The notes under the pieces: generated by a model
Told to the model about the DNA's origin: nothing
The model's input: only the letters and a program-made list of their open reading frames with translations
Database searches by the model: none
From: Cupriavidus neocaledonicus
GTDB lineage: Bacteria > Pseudomonadota > Gammaproteobacteria > Burkholderiales > Burkholderiaceae
DNA length: 64,000 bases
Reading direction: 5' to 3'
Assembly (NCBI RefSeq): GCF_000372525.1
Contig: NZ_AQUR01000105.1
Coordinates: 101,435-165,434 of the forward strand
Shown here: positions 27,097-36,481 of the stretch, piece by piece
How positions within the stretch are numbered: position 1 is the first letter of the stretch
Layout of the letters: each line of letters starts with the position of its first letter
Translations under genes and position numbers: made by a program

Positions 27097-27216
27097 TTCG
27101 ATTCTCAGGGCAATTCGGTTGGCGCGGGGCCGGCGCTGGGCCGGCGGGCGCGCGTGAAGGCTGGGGCAGGCGGCGTGCGAACCGGGCCCGCGCAGCGGGA
27201 TGCGGGGCGCCGGCCG

Positions 27217-28263
27217 CTACCTAATTCGGTCGGTGGCCGAGGTGGCGAAATCGCGGCCGCCGCTGCCGTCCGCCGCCACCGCCGCCGCGGCGCCGGGCGC
27301 CGTCAGGCCGAAAAAGGCGCGCGCATCGGCGCTGTCCTTGGCGATCGCGGCGGTGAGTTCGTCCAGGGAGTCGAAGCGCGCCTCGTCGCGCAGCTTTTTC
27401 ATGAATTCGACCCGCACCAGCTTGCCGTACAGGCTGTCATTGAAATCGAACAGGTGGACTTCCAGCAGCACCCGGCCGGCGTCCTCGATGGTGGGGCGCA
27501 CGCCGATGCTGGCCACGCCGGGCAGCGGATGGTCGGCAATGCCGTGCACCTGCACCACGAAGATGCCGCTGACCGCGGGCCGCTTGTGCGAAATGCGCAG
27601 GTTCAGCGTCGGGAAGCCCAGGTCGCGGCCCAGCTTGCGGCCGTGGATCACGTGGCCGCTGATGGCGTAGCCGTGGCCGAGCAGGCGCCGTGCGTGCTCC
27701 AGGTCGCCATCGGCCAGCGCCTGGCGCACCGCCGAGCTGGAGATGCGGATGCCGCCCTCGGACACCGAGCCCATCTGTTCGACATCGAAGCCGTAGCGGC
27801 GCCCGGCCTCCTGCAGGTAGGCAAAGTCGCCGGCGCGTTTGGCGCCGAAGCGGAAATCGTCGCCGACTAGCAGCCAGCGGGTATGCAGGCCATGCCAGAG
27901 CACGTTCTCGACGAATTCCTGCGGTGACTGGCCGGCAAAGTGGGCGTTGAAATGTTCCACCACCACGCGGTCCACGCCGTTGCGGCGCAGGCTTTCGAGC
28001 TTGTCGCGCAGCAGCGCGATGCGGGTGGGGGCCTTGTCCGGCGTGAAGAACTCGCGCGGATGCGGCTCGAAGGTCATCACGCACAGCGGCAGGCCGCGCG
28101 CATCCGCCGCCGCCCGCGCACGCGCGAGCAGCGACTGGTGGCCGCGATGCACACCGTCGAAATTGCCGATGGTGAGCGCGCAGGGCGCCCGGCTCTCGGC
28201 GTTGGGCAGGCCGCGGAAGACTTTCACGGGGACGGCGGGAAACGTTTCGGGTAAAGCGAGCAT
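27217..28263 (-). CDS. ribF: Bifunctional riboflavin kinase/FAD synthetase
   Basis: A 348-residue enzyme that makes FMN and then FAD. The N-terminal adenylyltransferase part shows TIGNFDGVHRGHQSLL and GGIRISSSAVRQAL; the C-terminal kinase shows GHVIHGRKLGRDLGFPTLNL and SIGVRPT. The Met at 28263 is preferred because it starts MLALPETFPAVPVKVFRGLP just before the domain; the open frame runs 62 codons further up without family content. The order ribF-ileS-lspA is classical. A low-complexity Ala/Gly C-terminal tail is unusual but harmless. Confidence 0.96.
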   Translation of the reverse strand: MLALPETFPAVPVKVFRGLPNAESRAPCALTIGNFDGVHRGHQSLLARARAAADARGLPLCVMTFEPHPREFFTPDKAPTRIALLRDKLESLRRNGVDRVVVEHFNAHFAGQSPQEFVENVLWHGLHTRWLLVGDDFRFGAKRAGDFAYLQEAGRRYGFDVEQMGSVSEGGIRISSSAVRQALADGDLEHARRLLGHGYAISGHVIHGRKLGRDLGFPTLNLRISHKRPAVSGIFVVQVHGIADHPLPGVASIGVRPTIEDAGRVLLEVHLFDFNDSLYGKLVRVEFMKKLRDEARFDSLDELTAAIAKDSADARAFFGLTAPGAAAAVAADGSGGRDFATSATDRIR

Positions 28264-28462
28264 TATAAGGCGAATGGGTCGGCTTGCCGCTGCCGCCGCC
28301 CCCGGCCGGTCCCTGCGCTGCGGCTTTTGTGCCGCAACCGGCCCTCCCGCCATGGCGCGATGCCGCAAAAGGCGGCATGATAGGCGCCACTTTGGCTCAT
28401 TAACGGGATCGCTGCGGGCATCCAGCGCGGTATGCCCGATCTTCCCCATTCCCGATTCCCAG

Positions 28463-30277
28463 TTGAAAGCGCTGACCTATCGGTTCTTTTCCCGGCTCCT
28501 GCCCACGGGCCTGCCTCAGCCGAGCGCCCAGCTCGATGTCGAGACGCGCGCCAAGCTGATGGCCATCGTGCACAAGAATGCGCCGACCGCCATCGTCGCC
28601 TCGGTGCTGCTGCCCGCGCTGACCACCATCGGTTTCTGGAACGACGTCAGCCCCGCCGCGCTGCTGGGCTGGTGCGCGGTGATGCTGCTGCTCACGACCG
28701 GGGGGCTGTGGTTCTACATTGGCTACCAGCGCGACCACGCCCTGATGAGCCGTTCCGCGCACACGCACAAGTGGTGGAACAATATGCGCGCGGTCGCTTT
28801 CCTGACCGGCGTGACCTGGGGCAGCTCGGCGCTGCTGCATTTGTATACAGCTTCGCCGGTGTTCTCCAGCGTGCTGTACCTGCTGACGCTCGGCGTGCTT
28901 GCCGGCGGCGCGGTGTCGCAGGCGCCGGTGCCGTCGAACCTGGTCTACGCCGGCGTGCCGATCCTGGTGCCGAACCTGCTGATGGCGGAATTCGCCTTCC
29001 CCGGCCACGGCGTCTATGTGCAGGGCCTGCTGGCCATCTACGCGCTGATGCTGTCGCGCCACGCCTTCAACCTGCAGGTGACGCTGGTGCGCGCGATCCA
29101 GCTGGAGGGCGACAGCCGGCGCCTGGCCAAGCAGTTCCAGGACGAGAAGGAGCGCGCGCTGCATGCCAGCGAAGAGAAGTCGCGCTTCCTCGCCGCGGCC
29201 AGCCATGACCTGCGCCAGCCGGTGCATGCGCTGGTGATGCTGGTCGAGGCGCTGCGCGCGCGCAACCAGTCGAGCGCGCTGCATCCGCTGGTGGAGCAGG
29301 TGGCGGCGGGCACGCAGACCATCGACCTGCTGTTCCGCTCGCTGCTGGACCTGTCCAAGCTGGAAGGGCGCAAGGTCCTGCCGACGCTGGAACCCTGCGA
29401 GCTGGGCGCGCTGATCCGCGACGTGATGAGCCAGTTTGCCGCCGACGCGCGCGAAAGCGGGCTCACCCTGACCCCGCGCGTGCCGGACGAACTGTACGCG
29501 ATGGCCGAACCGGTGCTGCTGCGCCGGGCCTTGTTCAACCTGGTGCAGAACGCGCTGCGCTACACCCAGCGCGGCGGCGTGCTGGTGACCGCGCGCCAGC
29601 GCCGCAAGAGCGTGCGGCTGGAGGTGTGGGACACCGGCGCCGGCGTCACGCCCGAGCATCTGCCGGACATCTTCTCGCCGTACTACCAGGTCCACAACCC
29701 GCAGCGCGACCCGTCGCAGGGCCTGGGGCTGGGGCTGGCGATCTTCAAGGAATGCGTGCGGCTGATGCGCGGCACCTATGGCGTGCGCTCGGTGCCGGGC
29801 AAGGGCTCGGTGTTCTGGTTCGCGCTGGCGCCGGTGCCGGCCGAGACCGTGGCCAGCGTACGCGAGATGCGCGCCATGGCGCAGGCCGAGGAGGCCAAGC
29901 CCGATCGCCTGCAGGGCACGGTGCTGGTGGTCGACGACGACAGCCAGATCCGCAAGGCGTGGATCGCGCTGATGGAGGCCTGGGGCATCCGCGTGGCCTG
30001 CGCCGCGCACGGCGCCGAGGCCGACAAGCTGTTCGCGCAGGGCCTGCGCCCGGACATCATTTTCTGCGACCTGCGCCTGCCCGGCAGCGAGAATGGCCTG
30101 GACCTGCTCGAGCGCTGGCAGAACACGCAGCCGCAGGCGCGCAGCGCATTGCTGACCGGCGACCTCAAGTCAGCGGCGCTGGCGGCGGCGGAAGAGGCGG
30201 GTTATTTCGTGCTGCCCAAGCCGGTGGATCCGGCCTCGCTGCGGATGCTGCTGCGGCGCTGGCTGCGTCCGGCCTGA
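28463..30277 (+). CDS. Hybrid sensor histidine kinase/response regulator
   Basis: A membrane sensor kinase of about 604 residues. The N-terminal 200 residues hold roughly six membrane spans, followed by a coiled coil (QLEGDSRRLAKQFQDEKERAL), a HisKA box ASHDLRQPVHAL with H248, an HATPase domain (NLVQNALRY, DTGAGV, GLGLGLAIF) and a C-terminal receiver with D536 in FCDLRLPG. The TTG at 28463 (LKALTYRFFSRLL) is the best start because no in-frame ATG or GTG lies between the ribF region and the first span. It faces the LuxR-type regulator and is its likely partner. Signal unknown. Confidence 0.88.
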   Translation: MKALTYRFFSRLLPTGLPQPSAQLDVETRAKLMAIVHKNAPTAIVASVLLPALTTIGFWNDVSPAALLGWCAVMLLLTTGGLWFYIGYQRDHALMSRSAHTHKWWNNMRAVAFLTGVTWGSSALLHLYTASPVFSSVLYLLTLGVLAGGAVSQAPVPSNLVYAGVPILVPNLLMAEFAFPGHGVYVQGLLAIYALMLSRHAFNLQVTLVRAIQLEGDSRRLAKQFQDEKERALHASEEKSRFLAAASHDLRQPVHALVMLVEALRARNQSSALHPLVEQVAAGTQTIDLLFRSLLDLSKLEGRKVLPTLEPCELGALIRDVMSQFAADARESGLTLTPRVPDELYAMAEPVLLRRALFNLVQNALRYTQRGGVLVTARQRRKSVRLEVWDTGAGVTPEHLPDIFSPYYQVHNPQRDPSQGLGLGLAIFKECVRLMRGTYGVRSVPGKGSVFWFALAPVPAETVASVREMRAMAQAEEAKPDRLQGTVLVVDDDSQIRKAWIALMEAWGIRVACAAHGAEADKLFAQGLRPDIIFCDLRLPGSENGLDLLERWQNTQPQARSALLTGDLKSAALAAAEEAGYFVLPKPVDPASLRMLLRRWLRPA

Positions 30278-30299
30278 GGCAGCGGCGGGCGCGCCCGGC

Positions 30300-30325
30300 G
30301 AGCGGGGAGGGCGGGGAGGGCGGTG
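30300..30325 (+). repeat. G-quadruplex-type G-rich tandem tract
   Basis: GGGGAGGGCGGGGAGGG at 30304-30320 has four runs of three or more G with one- or two-base loops, made of two copies of a GGGGAGGGC unit. It lies in the 55-base gap between the convergent kinase and regulator genes, so it would be in the 3' end of the kinase mRNA. Confidence 0.6.
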
Positions 30326-30332
30326 GCGGGCC

Positions 30333-30992
30333 TTACTGGCGCAGCCGGAACCGTTCCATGCGCGACATCACCTGCATGCGGGTGCGCACGCCCAGACGCT
30401 GCAGGATGGCGGACACGTGTTCCTTGACGGTGTTCTCGGTCAGCCCCAGCCGCCGCGCGATCACCTTGTTGGGCAGGCCTTCCAGCACCAGCGCCAGCAC
30501 CGAACCCTGGCGCGGCGTCAGGCCCAGTTCGGCGGGCGTGACCGGAATGCCGTGGGCCGGGCCGAACGATTGGGCGCGCCCGTTGAGCGCTTCGTCGGTG
30601 GGGAAGGCGGTATCGCCGGCCAGCACCTTGCGTACCGCGGCGGTGAAGGCATTGGCATCGAGATGCTTGCCGACGAAGCCGCATGCCGACAGCGCACGCG
30701 CGCGGCCGACGATTTCAGGGGTGGCTTCGGCCGACATGAAGATAAAGCGCGCGCCCGGGATGACGGTCTTGAAAGTCTGCATGGCATCGAAGCCGGTACC
30801 GTCGTTCAGCCAGATATCGAGCAGCACGATATCGGGGCGCAAGCCTTGCTGCAGGCTGGCCAGGGCCTCGCGGGCGCTGCCGGCGGCATGGACTGCCACA
30901 TCCGGCATGACTTCGGCCAGGAAGGCGGTGGTCCCTGACAAGGCCATAGGATGATCATCGACCACCAACAACGTCGGTGCAGCGTTCGACAT
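30333..30992 (-). CDS. LuxR family response regulator
   Basis: A 219-residue NarL/FixJ-type regulator. The receiver begins TLLVVDDHPMALSG with the acidic pair, phosphorylation site D59 in PDIVLLDIW and the FIFMSAEATPE switch. The C-terminal helix-turn-helix reads LTPRQGSVLALVLEGLPNKVIARRLGLTENTVKEHVSAIL. It faces the hybrid kinase gene, so the two probably form one phosphorelay. Target genes are not evident. Confidence 0.92.
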   Translation of the reverse strand: MSNAAPTLLVVDDHPMALSGTTAFLAEVMPDVAVHAAGSAREALASLQQGLRPDIVLLDIWLNDGTGFDAMQTFKTVIPGARFIFMSAEATPEIVGRARALSACGFVGKHLDANAFTAAVRKVLAGDTAFPTDEALNGRAQSFGPAHGIPVTPAELGLTPRQGSVLALVLEGLPNKVIARRLGLTENTVKEHVSAILQRLGVRTRMQVMSRMERFRLRQ

Positions 30993-31233
30993 GCGAATTC
31001 CCGTTCAAATATCCCGTTTCGTCCTTGTTGTCACCTTTCCGGAGAACCTGTGTCATGCACAGGAATGGCGCGTGGACGTAGGGCCCACTCTAGCAGAGGG
31101 GGCGAAGCGTCACAATCCATCAATCGGGTTATACGGCTTCGCTACCACAGGCCAGCAAGCCGGCGCCTGTCCGGATCTCGTGAATTAAGCACGTACTGGT
31201 TTGGCTTTACCGGAGTTTAGCGCCTCGCCTTGG

Positions 31234-31239
31234 TAGAAT
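31234..31239 (+). promoter_or_regulatory. Candidate -10 element of purN
   Basis: TAGAAT ends exactly 6 bases before the purN ATG, so transcription would begin at or next to the start codon. No good -35 element is seen at 16-18 bases upstream, so this is only a candidate. Confidence 0.4.
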
Positions 31240-31245
31240 TGCGCG

Positions 31246-31914
31246 ATGAAAAAAATTGTCATCTTGATTTCCGGGCGGGGCTCCAATATGGAAGCCATCG
31301 TCCGTGCCTGCGCGGACGGCGGCTGGCCCGCCCGCGTGGCGGCGGTGCTGTCGAACCGGCCGGACGCCGCGGGCCTGCAGTTTGCGCGCCAGCAAGGCAT
31401 TGAAACCGGCGTGGTCGACCATCGCCAGTACCCCGACCGCGCCGCCTTCGACGCGGCCCTGGCCGAGGCCATCGACGCGCATGCCCCCGACCTGGTGGTG
31501 CTGGCGGGCTTCATGCGTATACTTACGCCCGGCTTTGTCGATCGCTACGCGGGCCGGCTGCTGAATATCCATCCGTCGCTGCTGCCGTGCTTCCCCGGCC
31601 TGAACACCCACCAGCAGGCGCTGGATGCCGGTGTCAAGCTGCATGGCGCCACCGTGCATTTCGTGACCCCGGAGCTGGACCATGGGCCGATCGTGATCCA
31701 GGCCGCGCTCGACGTGCTGCCGGCCGATACGCCCGAGACCCTGGCCGAGCGCCTGCTCGCCTGCGAGCACATGATTTATCCGCGCGCGGTGCAGTGGTTC
31801 GTCGAGGACCGGCTGCGGCTGCAGAACGGCGTAGTCAACGTTATCAACCCGGCCGAACCGCAATTGCTGATGGCCATCTCCGCCGCGACCCCGGCGGCAG
31901 GAGTCCAGGCATGA
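31246..31914 (+). CDS. purN: Phosphoribosylglycinamide formyltransferase
   Basis: A 222-residue enzyme of purine synthesis that formylates GAR with 10-formyl-THF. The start MKKIVILISGRGSNMEAIV, the catalytic NIHPSLLPCFPGLNTH with Asn and His, and VTPELDHGPIVIQ with the catalytic Asp are intact. A -10-like TAGAAT lies 6 bases before the ATG, so the message may be leaderless. The stop overlaps the next gene as ATGA. Confidence 0.97.
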   Translation: MKKIVILISGRGSNMEAIVRACADGGWPARVAAVLSNRPDAAGLQFARQQGIETGVVDHRQYPDRAAFDAALAEAIDAHAPDLVVLAGFMRILTPGFVDRYAGRLLNIHPSLLPCFPGLNTHQQALDAGVKLHGATVHFVTPELDHGPIVIQAALDVLPADTPETLAERLLACEHMIYPRAVQWFVEDRLRLQNGVVNVINPAEPQLLMAISAATPAAGVQA

Positions 31915-33314
31915 GCCGTACCCAGGCAGGAAACCGTTCCCCGCGCGGCGAGGGCCGCGCCCCCGCGCGCAGCAAGGGCAAGAGCAGCCCGATCCGCAGG
32001 TCGCCCAATGCCGCCGGTGCCAACGGCGCCGCTACGCGTGTGCATGGCGGGCTGCATGCCACCCATATCCAGCATATCGATCGCCTGCTGGGCAAGGTCA
32101 TGCTGTTCGCGCGACCCGCCGATGCGGTGGTGAGCTATTACTTCCGCGAAAACGCCAAGCTCGGCCACCGCGAGCGCGGCATCATTGCCGAAGCGATCTA
32201 CGCGGTGCTGCGCCGGCGCGTCGAGTTTGCCCAGTTTGCCGAGAGCGGCACCGGCGCGGCCTCGCGCCGCCTGGCGCTGCTGGGCCTGGCGGCGACGCTG
32301 GGCCGCGATGCGCTGTCGCCGTTCCTCTACCCCGATGAAGCCGCGTGGCTGGACCGCCTGACCACCATCGAGCGCTCCAGCCTGGCACCGCGTGTGCGCG
32401 CCAACCTGCCCGAGTGGCTGTACGACGAACTGGTGCGCCAGCACGGCGAGGCCTTTGCCGCGGCGCTGGGCGATGCCTGGCTGCGCCCGGCGCCGCTGGA
32501 CCTGCGCGTCAACCTGGGCAAGACCAGCCGCGAGGCCGCGCTGGCCGAGCTGCAGGCCGCGGGCCTGGGCGCCGAGCCTACGCCGATGGCGCCGGCCGGC
32601 ATCCGCATGACCGGCAAGCCGGCCCTGAACCAGCTGCCGATCTTCGTCAACGGGCTGGTCGAGGTGCAGGACGAGGGCAGCCAGCTGCTGTGCAGCCTGG
32701 TGGCGCCGCGGCGCGGCGAGATGGTGGTCGACTTCTGCGCCGGCGCGGGCGGCAAGACCCTGGCGCTGGGCGCGGCGATGCGCTCGACCGGCCGGCTCTA
32801 CGCCTTCGACGTGTCGGAAAAGCGCCTGGCCAACCTGAAGCCGCGGCTGGCGCGCAGCGGCCTCTCCAATGTCCATCCGGTGCTGATCGACTCCGAACGG
32901 GACGCCAAGATCAAGCGCCTGGCGGGCAAGGCCGACCGCGTGCTGGTGGACGCGCCGTGCAGCGGCCTGGGCACGCTGCGCCGCAACCCCGACCTGAAGT
33001 GGCGGCAGTCGCCGGAGTCGGTGCTGGAACTGACCGCCAAGCAGACTGCGATCCTGGACTCCGCGGCGCGGCTGGTGAAAGGCGGCGGCCGCGTGGTGTA
33101 CGCGACCTGCAGCGTGCTGGAAGCCGAGAACGAGCAGATCGTGCGCGATTTCCTCGCCGCGCATCCCAACTTCCGCCTGGTGCCGGCCGCCGAAGTGCTG
33201 GCCGACCAGAAAATCGAAGTGCCGGGGCTGCCGGACAATGGCATGTTTGCCTTGTACCCCCACCTGCACCAGACCGATGGCTTCTTTGCCGCGGTGCTGG
33301 AGCGCGCCAGCTGA
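31911..33314 (+). CDS. RsmB-type RNA (cytosine-C5) methyltransferase
   Basis: A 467-residue NOL1/NOP2/Sun-family enzyme. The N-terminal ~50 residues are a basic low-complexity tail. The SAM domain shows VDFCAGAGGKTLALGAAM (motif I), the motif IV Cys in DAPCSGLGTLRRNPDLKW and the motif VI Cys in YATCSVLEAEN, the two-Cys catalytic pattern for m5C. It resembles RsmB, which acts on C967 of 16S rRNA, but lacks an obvious full NusB-like domain, so the target is uncertain. Its ATG overlaps purN. Confidence 0.88.
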   Translation: MSRTQAGNRSPRGEGRAPARSKGKSSPIRRSPNAAGANGAATRVHGGLHATHIQHIDRLLGKVMLFARPADAVVSYYFRENAKLGHRERGIIAEAIYAVLRRRVEFAQFAESGTGAASRRLALLGLAATLGRDALSPFLYPDEAAWLDRLTTIERSSLAPRVRANLPEWLYDELVRQHGEAFAAALGDAWLRPAPLDLRVNLGKTSREAALAELQAAGLGAEPTPMAPAGIRMTGKPALNQLPIFVNGLVEVQDEGSQLLCSLVAPRRGEMVVDFCAGAGGKTLALGAAMRSTGRLYAFDVSEKRLANLKPRLARSGLSNVHPVLIDSERDAKIKRLAGKADRVLVDAPCSGLGTLRRNPDLKWRQSPESVLELTAKQTAILDSAARLVKGGGRVVYATCSVLEAENEQIVRDFLAAHPNFRLVPAAEVLADQKIEVPGLPDNGMFALYPHLHQTDGFFAAVLERAS

Positions 33315-33372
33315 TCGCGGTTTCCCGCCGCACCGCCCGCGCCGCGCGGGCGGCCCTCACTGAATCTGCACC

Positions 33373-34770
33373 ATGAACGGTGAAACCCTGTCTGACCTCG
33401 GCGGCCTGAAGGACCTGAAAGCCTCGCATTCGATGTTCGGCAAGATGCTGGACGACCTGATCCGCGATGCCGGCGGCCCCGGCTTTTTCTGGCAATTGCT
33501 GGTGCTGGCCGGCTGCCTGCTGGTGGCGTGGCCACTGGCGCGCTTCGTGGTGCGGCGGCTGGAGGCGCGTTACGAGGCCTCGAGCTTCTCGGTGCGCTTC
33601 GCCGCCGCCAGCCTCGAGCGCGCCATGTTCCCGCTGGCCGGCTGGGCGCTGGTGCTGGTGGCCCGCTTCGCGCTGGCGCCGCTGATCCCGGTCAGCGTGC
33701 TGCGGCTGGCGCTGGTGCCGCTGTTCGGCATCACCGCGCTGAATTTCACCTTCTATGTGCTGCGCCGCGTGATGTCCGGCAGCGGCCAGCTGCACGGCAT
33801 GCTGCTGCTGGTGGAGAAGGTGCTGACCACGCTGGTCTGGGTCGGCATGGCCCTGTACGTGCTGGGCGTGCTCGGCGACGTGGTGGGCTGGATGGAGAGC
33901 GTGCGTTTCTCCATCGGAGGCAAGCAGAAGATCAGCGTGGCCGAGACCCTGATGGCGGTGGTCTGGATCCTGCTGACGGTGCTGGTGGCGCTGTGGTTCG
34001 GCTCGTGGCTGGAAGAGCGGCTGATGCGTTCGGCCAACCTCGACGGCAACCTGAAGGTGGTGCTGACGCGTATCTCCAAGGCCTTGCTGCTGCTGGTGTC
34101 GCTGCTGCTGAGCCTGTCGCTGGTCGGCATCGACCTGACCGTGCTGTCGGTTTTCGGCGGCGCGCTGGGCGTGGGCCTGGGCCTGGGCTTGCAAAAGATC
34201 GCCAGCAATTACATCTCGGGCTTCATCATCCTGCTGGACCGCTCGGTCAAGCTTGGCGACCAGATCACGGTGGACAAGTACACCGGCATCGTGTCGCAGA
34301 TCCGCACCCGCTACACCGTGGTGCGCAACGGCGACGGCGAGACGCTGGTGCCGAACGAGCAGCTGGTGGCGCAGTCGGTGCAGAATCATTCGTTCTCGAA
34401 TACCAACGTGCGCGTGGCGACGCGCGTGCAGGCCGACTACAGCGCCGATCCCGAGACCGTGATCGCGCTGCTGACCGAATGCGTGCGCACGCTGCCGCGC
34501 GTGCTGCCAGACCCGGAGCCGGCGGCGTTCCTGGTGCTGTTCGCCGACAGCGGCATCGAATATGAAGTCGCGGTGTTCGTGGCCGATCCGCAGAACGGCA
34601 AGCTCGGGGTGCAATCGGCGATGAACCGCGCGATCTGGCGCACCCTTCGCGAGCACGGCATTTCCATCCCGTACCCGCAGCGCGAGTTGCGTGTGATGCA
34701 TGAGACGCTGCCCGCGGGCCCCGTCGGGCCAAAGGCAAATGCGTTGCCAGAAGCCGCCAACGCCTCCTGA
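33373..34770 (+). CDS. MscS-family mechanosensitive channel
   Basis: A 465-residue membrane protein. Several N-terminal spans precede the MscS pore helix, seen as LDLTVLSVFGGALGVGLGLGLQKIASNYISGFIILLDRSVKLGDQI, with the Gly/Ala packing of TM3 and the conserved beta-domain entry. The cytoplasmic region continues with VSQIRTRYTVVRNGDGETLVPNEQLV. It is expected to open on hypo-osmotic shock. Additional N-terminal spans make it larger than E. coli MscS, closer to the YbdG/MscK-type relatives. Confidence 0.92.
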   Translation: MNGETLSDLGGLKDLKASHSMFGKMLDDLIRDAGGPGFFWQLLVLAGCLLVAWPLARFVVRRLEARYEASSFSVRFAAASLERAMFPLAGWALVLVARFALAPLIPVSVLRLALVPLFGITALNFTFYVLRRVMSGSGQLHGMLLLVEKVLTTLVWVGMALYVLGVLGDVVGWMESVRFSIGGKQKISVAETLMAVVWILLTVLVALWFGSWLEERLMRSANLDGNLKVVLTRISKALLLLVSLLLSLSLVGIDLTVLSVFGGALGVGLGLGLQKIASNYISGFIILLDRSVKLGDQITVDKYTGIVSQIRTRYTVVRNGDGETLVPNEQLVAQSVQNHSFSNTNVRVATRVQADYSADPETVIALLTECVRTLPRVLPDPEPAAFLVLFADSGIEYEVAVFVADPQNGKLGVQSAMNRAIWRTLREHGISIPYPQRELRVMHETLPAGPVGPKANALPEAANAS

Positions 34771-35164
34771 GCGCCCGGACCACGGGCTGCACCGCACGGG
34801 CGGCGGATGCGGCACCCGTGGAACGAAAAGCGTTGCTCTCCGTCCAAATCCGGGAAATAGCGTATGCTTGCGCCCTTGGCGATCCGGTAGAATGCCGGGT
34901 TGTCGCGGGTTGAGACATCCCGCTCCCACATCAGACAGCCGCCAGATTGCAGCGGCTCGTACCCGGCTCTCATCCATGAGCCGCTAGCCACGGCGGGCGC
35001 CACGCGTGCCTGCCCTGGGGGAGCCCGGAGCGACTTCGGGTCCCGTGGCAAGCGCCAGACAGCTATCGCAATCAATAGATTCGCAGCTATTTTTTCTGCG
35101 CGTTGTGTGTACCGGCTCAGCCGGCTTGCACGGGAAAGTCCCTGTTTAACCGACGGAGAACAGT
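34771..35164 (+). other. Intergenic leader region upstream of the desaturase gene
   Basis: About 390 bases without a credible gene. A TAGAAT at about 34889 could be a -10 element, which would give the desaturase a leader of roughly 270 bases. The leader contains a direct repeat of CAGCTAT (near 35060 and 35083) and a TTTTTT tract at 35092-35097. No known riboswitch was recognised. Confidence 0.4.
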
Positions 35165-36355
35165 TTGTTCGACACTATTCTTGACTGGGCCGCCAACGGC
35201 CTTGCCAACTGGACCTGGTGGGAGATCGTCATCTACACGCTGGTGATGACGCATATCACGATCGCCGGCGTCACCATTTTCCTGCACCGCTGCATGGCGC
35301 ACCGGTCGCTGGACCTGCACCCCATCGCGCAACACTTCTTCCGCTTCTGGCTGTGGCTGACCACCGGCATGGTCACGCGCGAGTGGACCGCCATCCACCG
35401 CAAGCACCACGCCAAGTGCGAAACCGAAGACGACCCGCACAGCCCGCAGACGCGCGGCATCCGCAAGGTACTGCTGGAGGGGGCCGAACTCTATCGCGCC
35501 GAGGCCAAGAACAAGGAAACCATCGCCAAGTTCAGCCATGGCTGCCCCAATGACTGGATCGAGCGCAACCTGTACTCGCGCTTCACCTGGCAGGGCGTCG
35601 GCCTGATGCTGATCATCGACCTGGCGCTGTTCGGCGTGATCGGCATGACCGTGTGGGCGGTGCAGATGCTGTGGATCCCGATCCATGCCGCCGGCATCAT
35701 CAATGGCCTGGGCCACTGGTGGGGCTATCGCAACTACGATTGCGAGGACGCGTCGACCAACGTGTCGCCGTGGGGCCTGATCATCGGCGGCGAAGAGCTG
35801 CACAACAACCATCACACCTACCCGACCTCGGCCAAGTTCTCGATCAAGTGGTATGAGTTCGACGTGGGCTGGGGCTATATCCGCGCGATGCAGGCGATCG
35901 GCCTGGCCAAGGTCAAGAAGATCCCGCCCAAGGCGCGCCTGGTGGAGGCCCGTCCGGTCGACCACAACACGCTGGAAGCCATCATCGCCAACCGCTATGA
36001 CGTGATGGCGCGCTACGCCAAGGCCGTCAAGGGCGCGTTCCGCCAGGAACTGGACAAGCTCAAGGAAGGCGGCGTGGCCGAGTACCGCAGCTTCAAGCCC
36101 GCCAGCAAGTGGTTCCACCGCGAGGAAACCAAGCTGGCCGCGCAGCAGCGCGAGCAGCTGGCGAGCATCGTCGAGAAGAACAAGGCGCTGCAGACCTTCG
36201 TCGAAATGCGCCGTGAACTGGCCGCCATCTGGGGCCGTTCCAACCTGACGCGCGAGCAGCTGCTGCAGCAGCTGCAGGCCTGGTGCCACCGTGCCGAGGC
36301 CAGTGGTATCCAGGCGTTGCACGATTTCTCGCTGCGCCTGCGCCGCTACGCCTGA
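35165..36355 (+). CDS. Membrane fatty acid desaturase
   Basis: A 396-residue di-iron membrane desaturase of the acyl-CoA delta-9/DesA type. All three histidine boxes are present: HRCMAH (41-46), HRKHH (78-82) and HNNHH (213-217). Four membrane spans flank them. The C-terminal ~130 residues form a charged helical extension (KQ/E-rich, about 270-390) beyond the catalytic core. It should introduce a double bond into membrane acyl chains and adjust fluidity. The TTG at 35165 is chosen because CGGAGAACA lies just upstream; it is the only start that keeps the first span intact. Confidence 0.93.
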   Translation: MFDTILDWAANGLANWTWWEIVIYTLVMTHITIAGVTIFLHRCMAHRSLDLHPIAQHFFRFWLWLTTGMVTREWTAIHRKHHAKCETEDDPHSPQTRGIRKVLLEGAELYRAEAKNKETIAKFSHGCPNDWIERNLYSRFTWQGVGLMLIIDLALFGVIGMTVWAVQMLWIPIHAAGIINGLGHWWGYRNYDCEDASTNVSPWGLIIGGEELHNNHHTYPTSAKFSIKWYEFDVGWGYIRAMQAIGLAKVKKIPPKARLVEARPVDHNTLEAIIANRYDVMARYAKAVKGAFRQELDKLKEGGVAEYRSFKPASKWFHREETKLAAQQREQLASIVEKNKALQTFVEMRRELAAIWGRSNLTREQLLQQLQAWCHRAEASGIQALHDFSLRLRRYA

Positions 36356-36384
36356 TACAATTCGGCCGCGCCGTATGGTTTGAC

Positions 36385-36415
36385 AAAGCCCCGCCCATGG
36401 CGGGGCTTTTGTTTT
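36385..36415 (+). terminator. Intrinsic terminator of the desaturase gene
   Basis: An 8-bp stem GCCCCGCC / GGCGGGGC with a CAT loop, extended by A/T pairs, is followed by TTTTGTTTT. Confidence 0.92.
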
Positions 36416-36481
36416 AGATAAACTCCCCCATGTTCTGGCCGGCCGCACCCTGTTGGCGGAGGTCTAGAGGAGTACCCGGAG

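Noticed and set aside
24199..27870. Two long plus-strand open frames opposite ileS and ribF
   Set aside because: They mirror ileS and ribF codon usage in the opposite frame and show no domain.
31776..33269. A 497-codon minus-strand open frame
   Set aside because: Shadow of the RNA methyltransferase gene, with His/Gln/Arg-rich composition and no motif.
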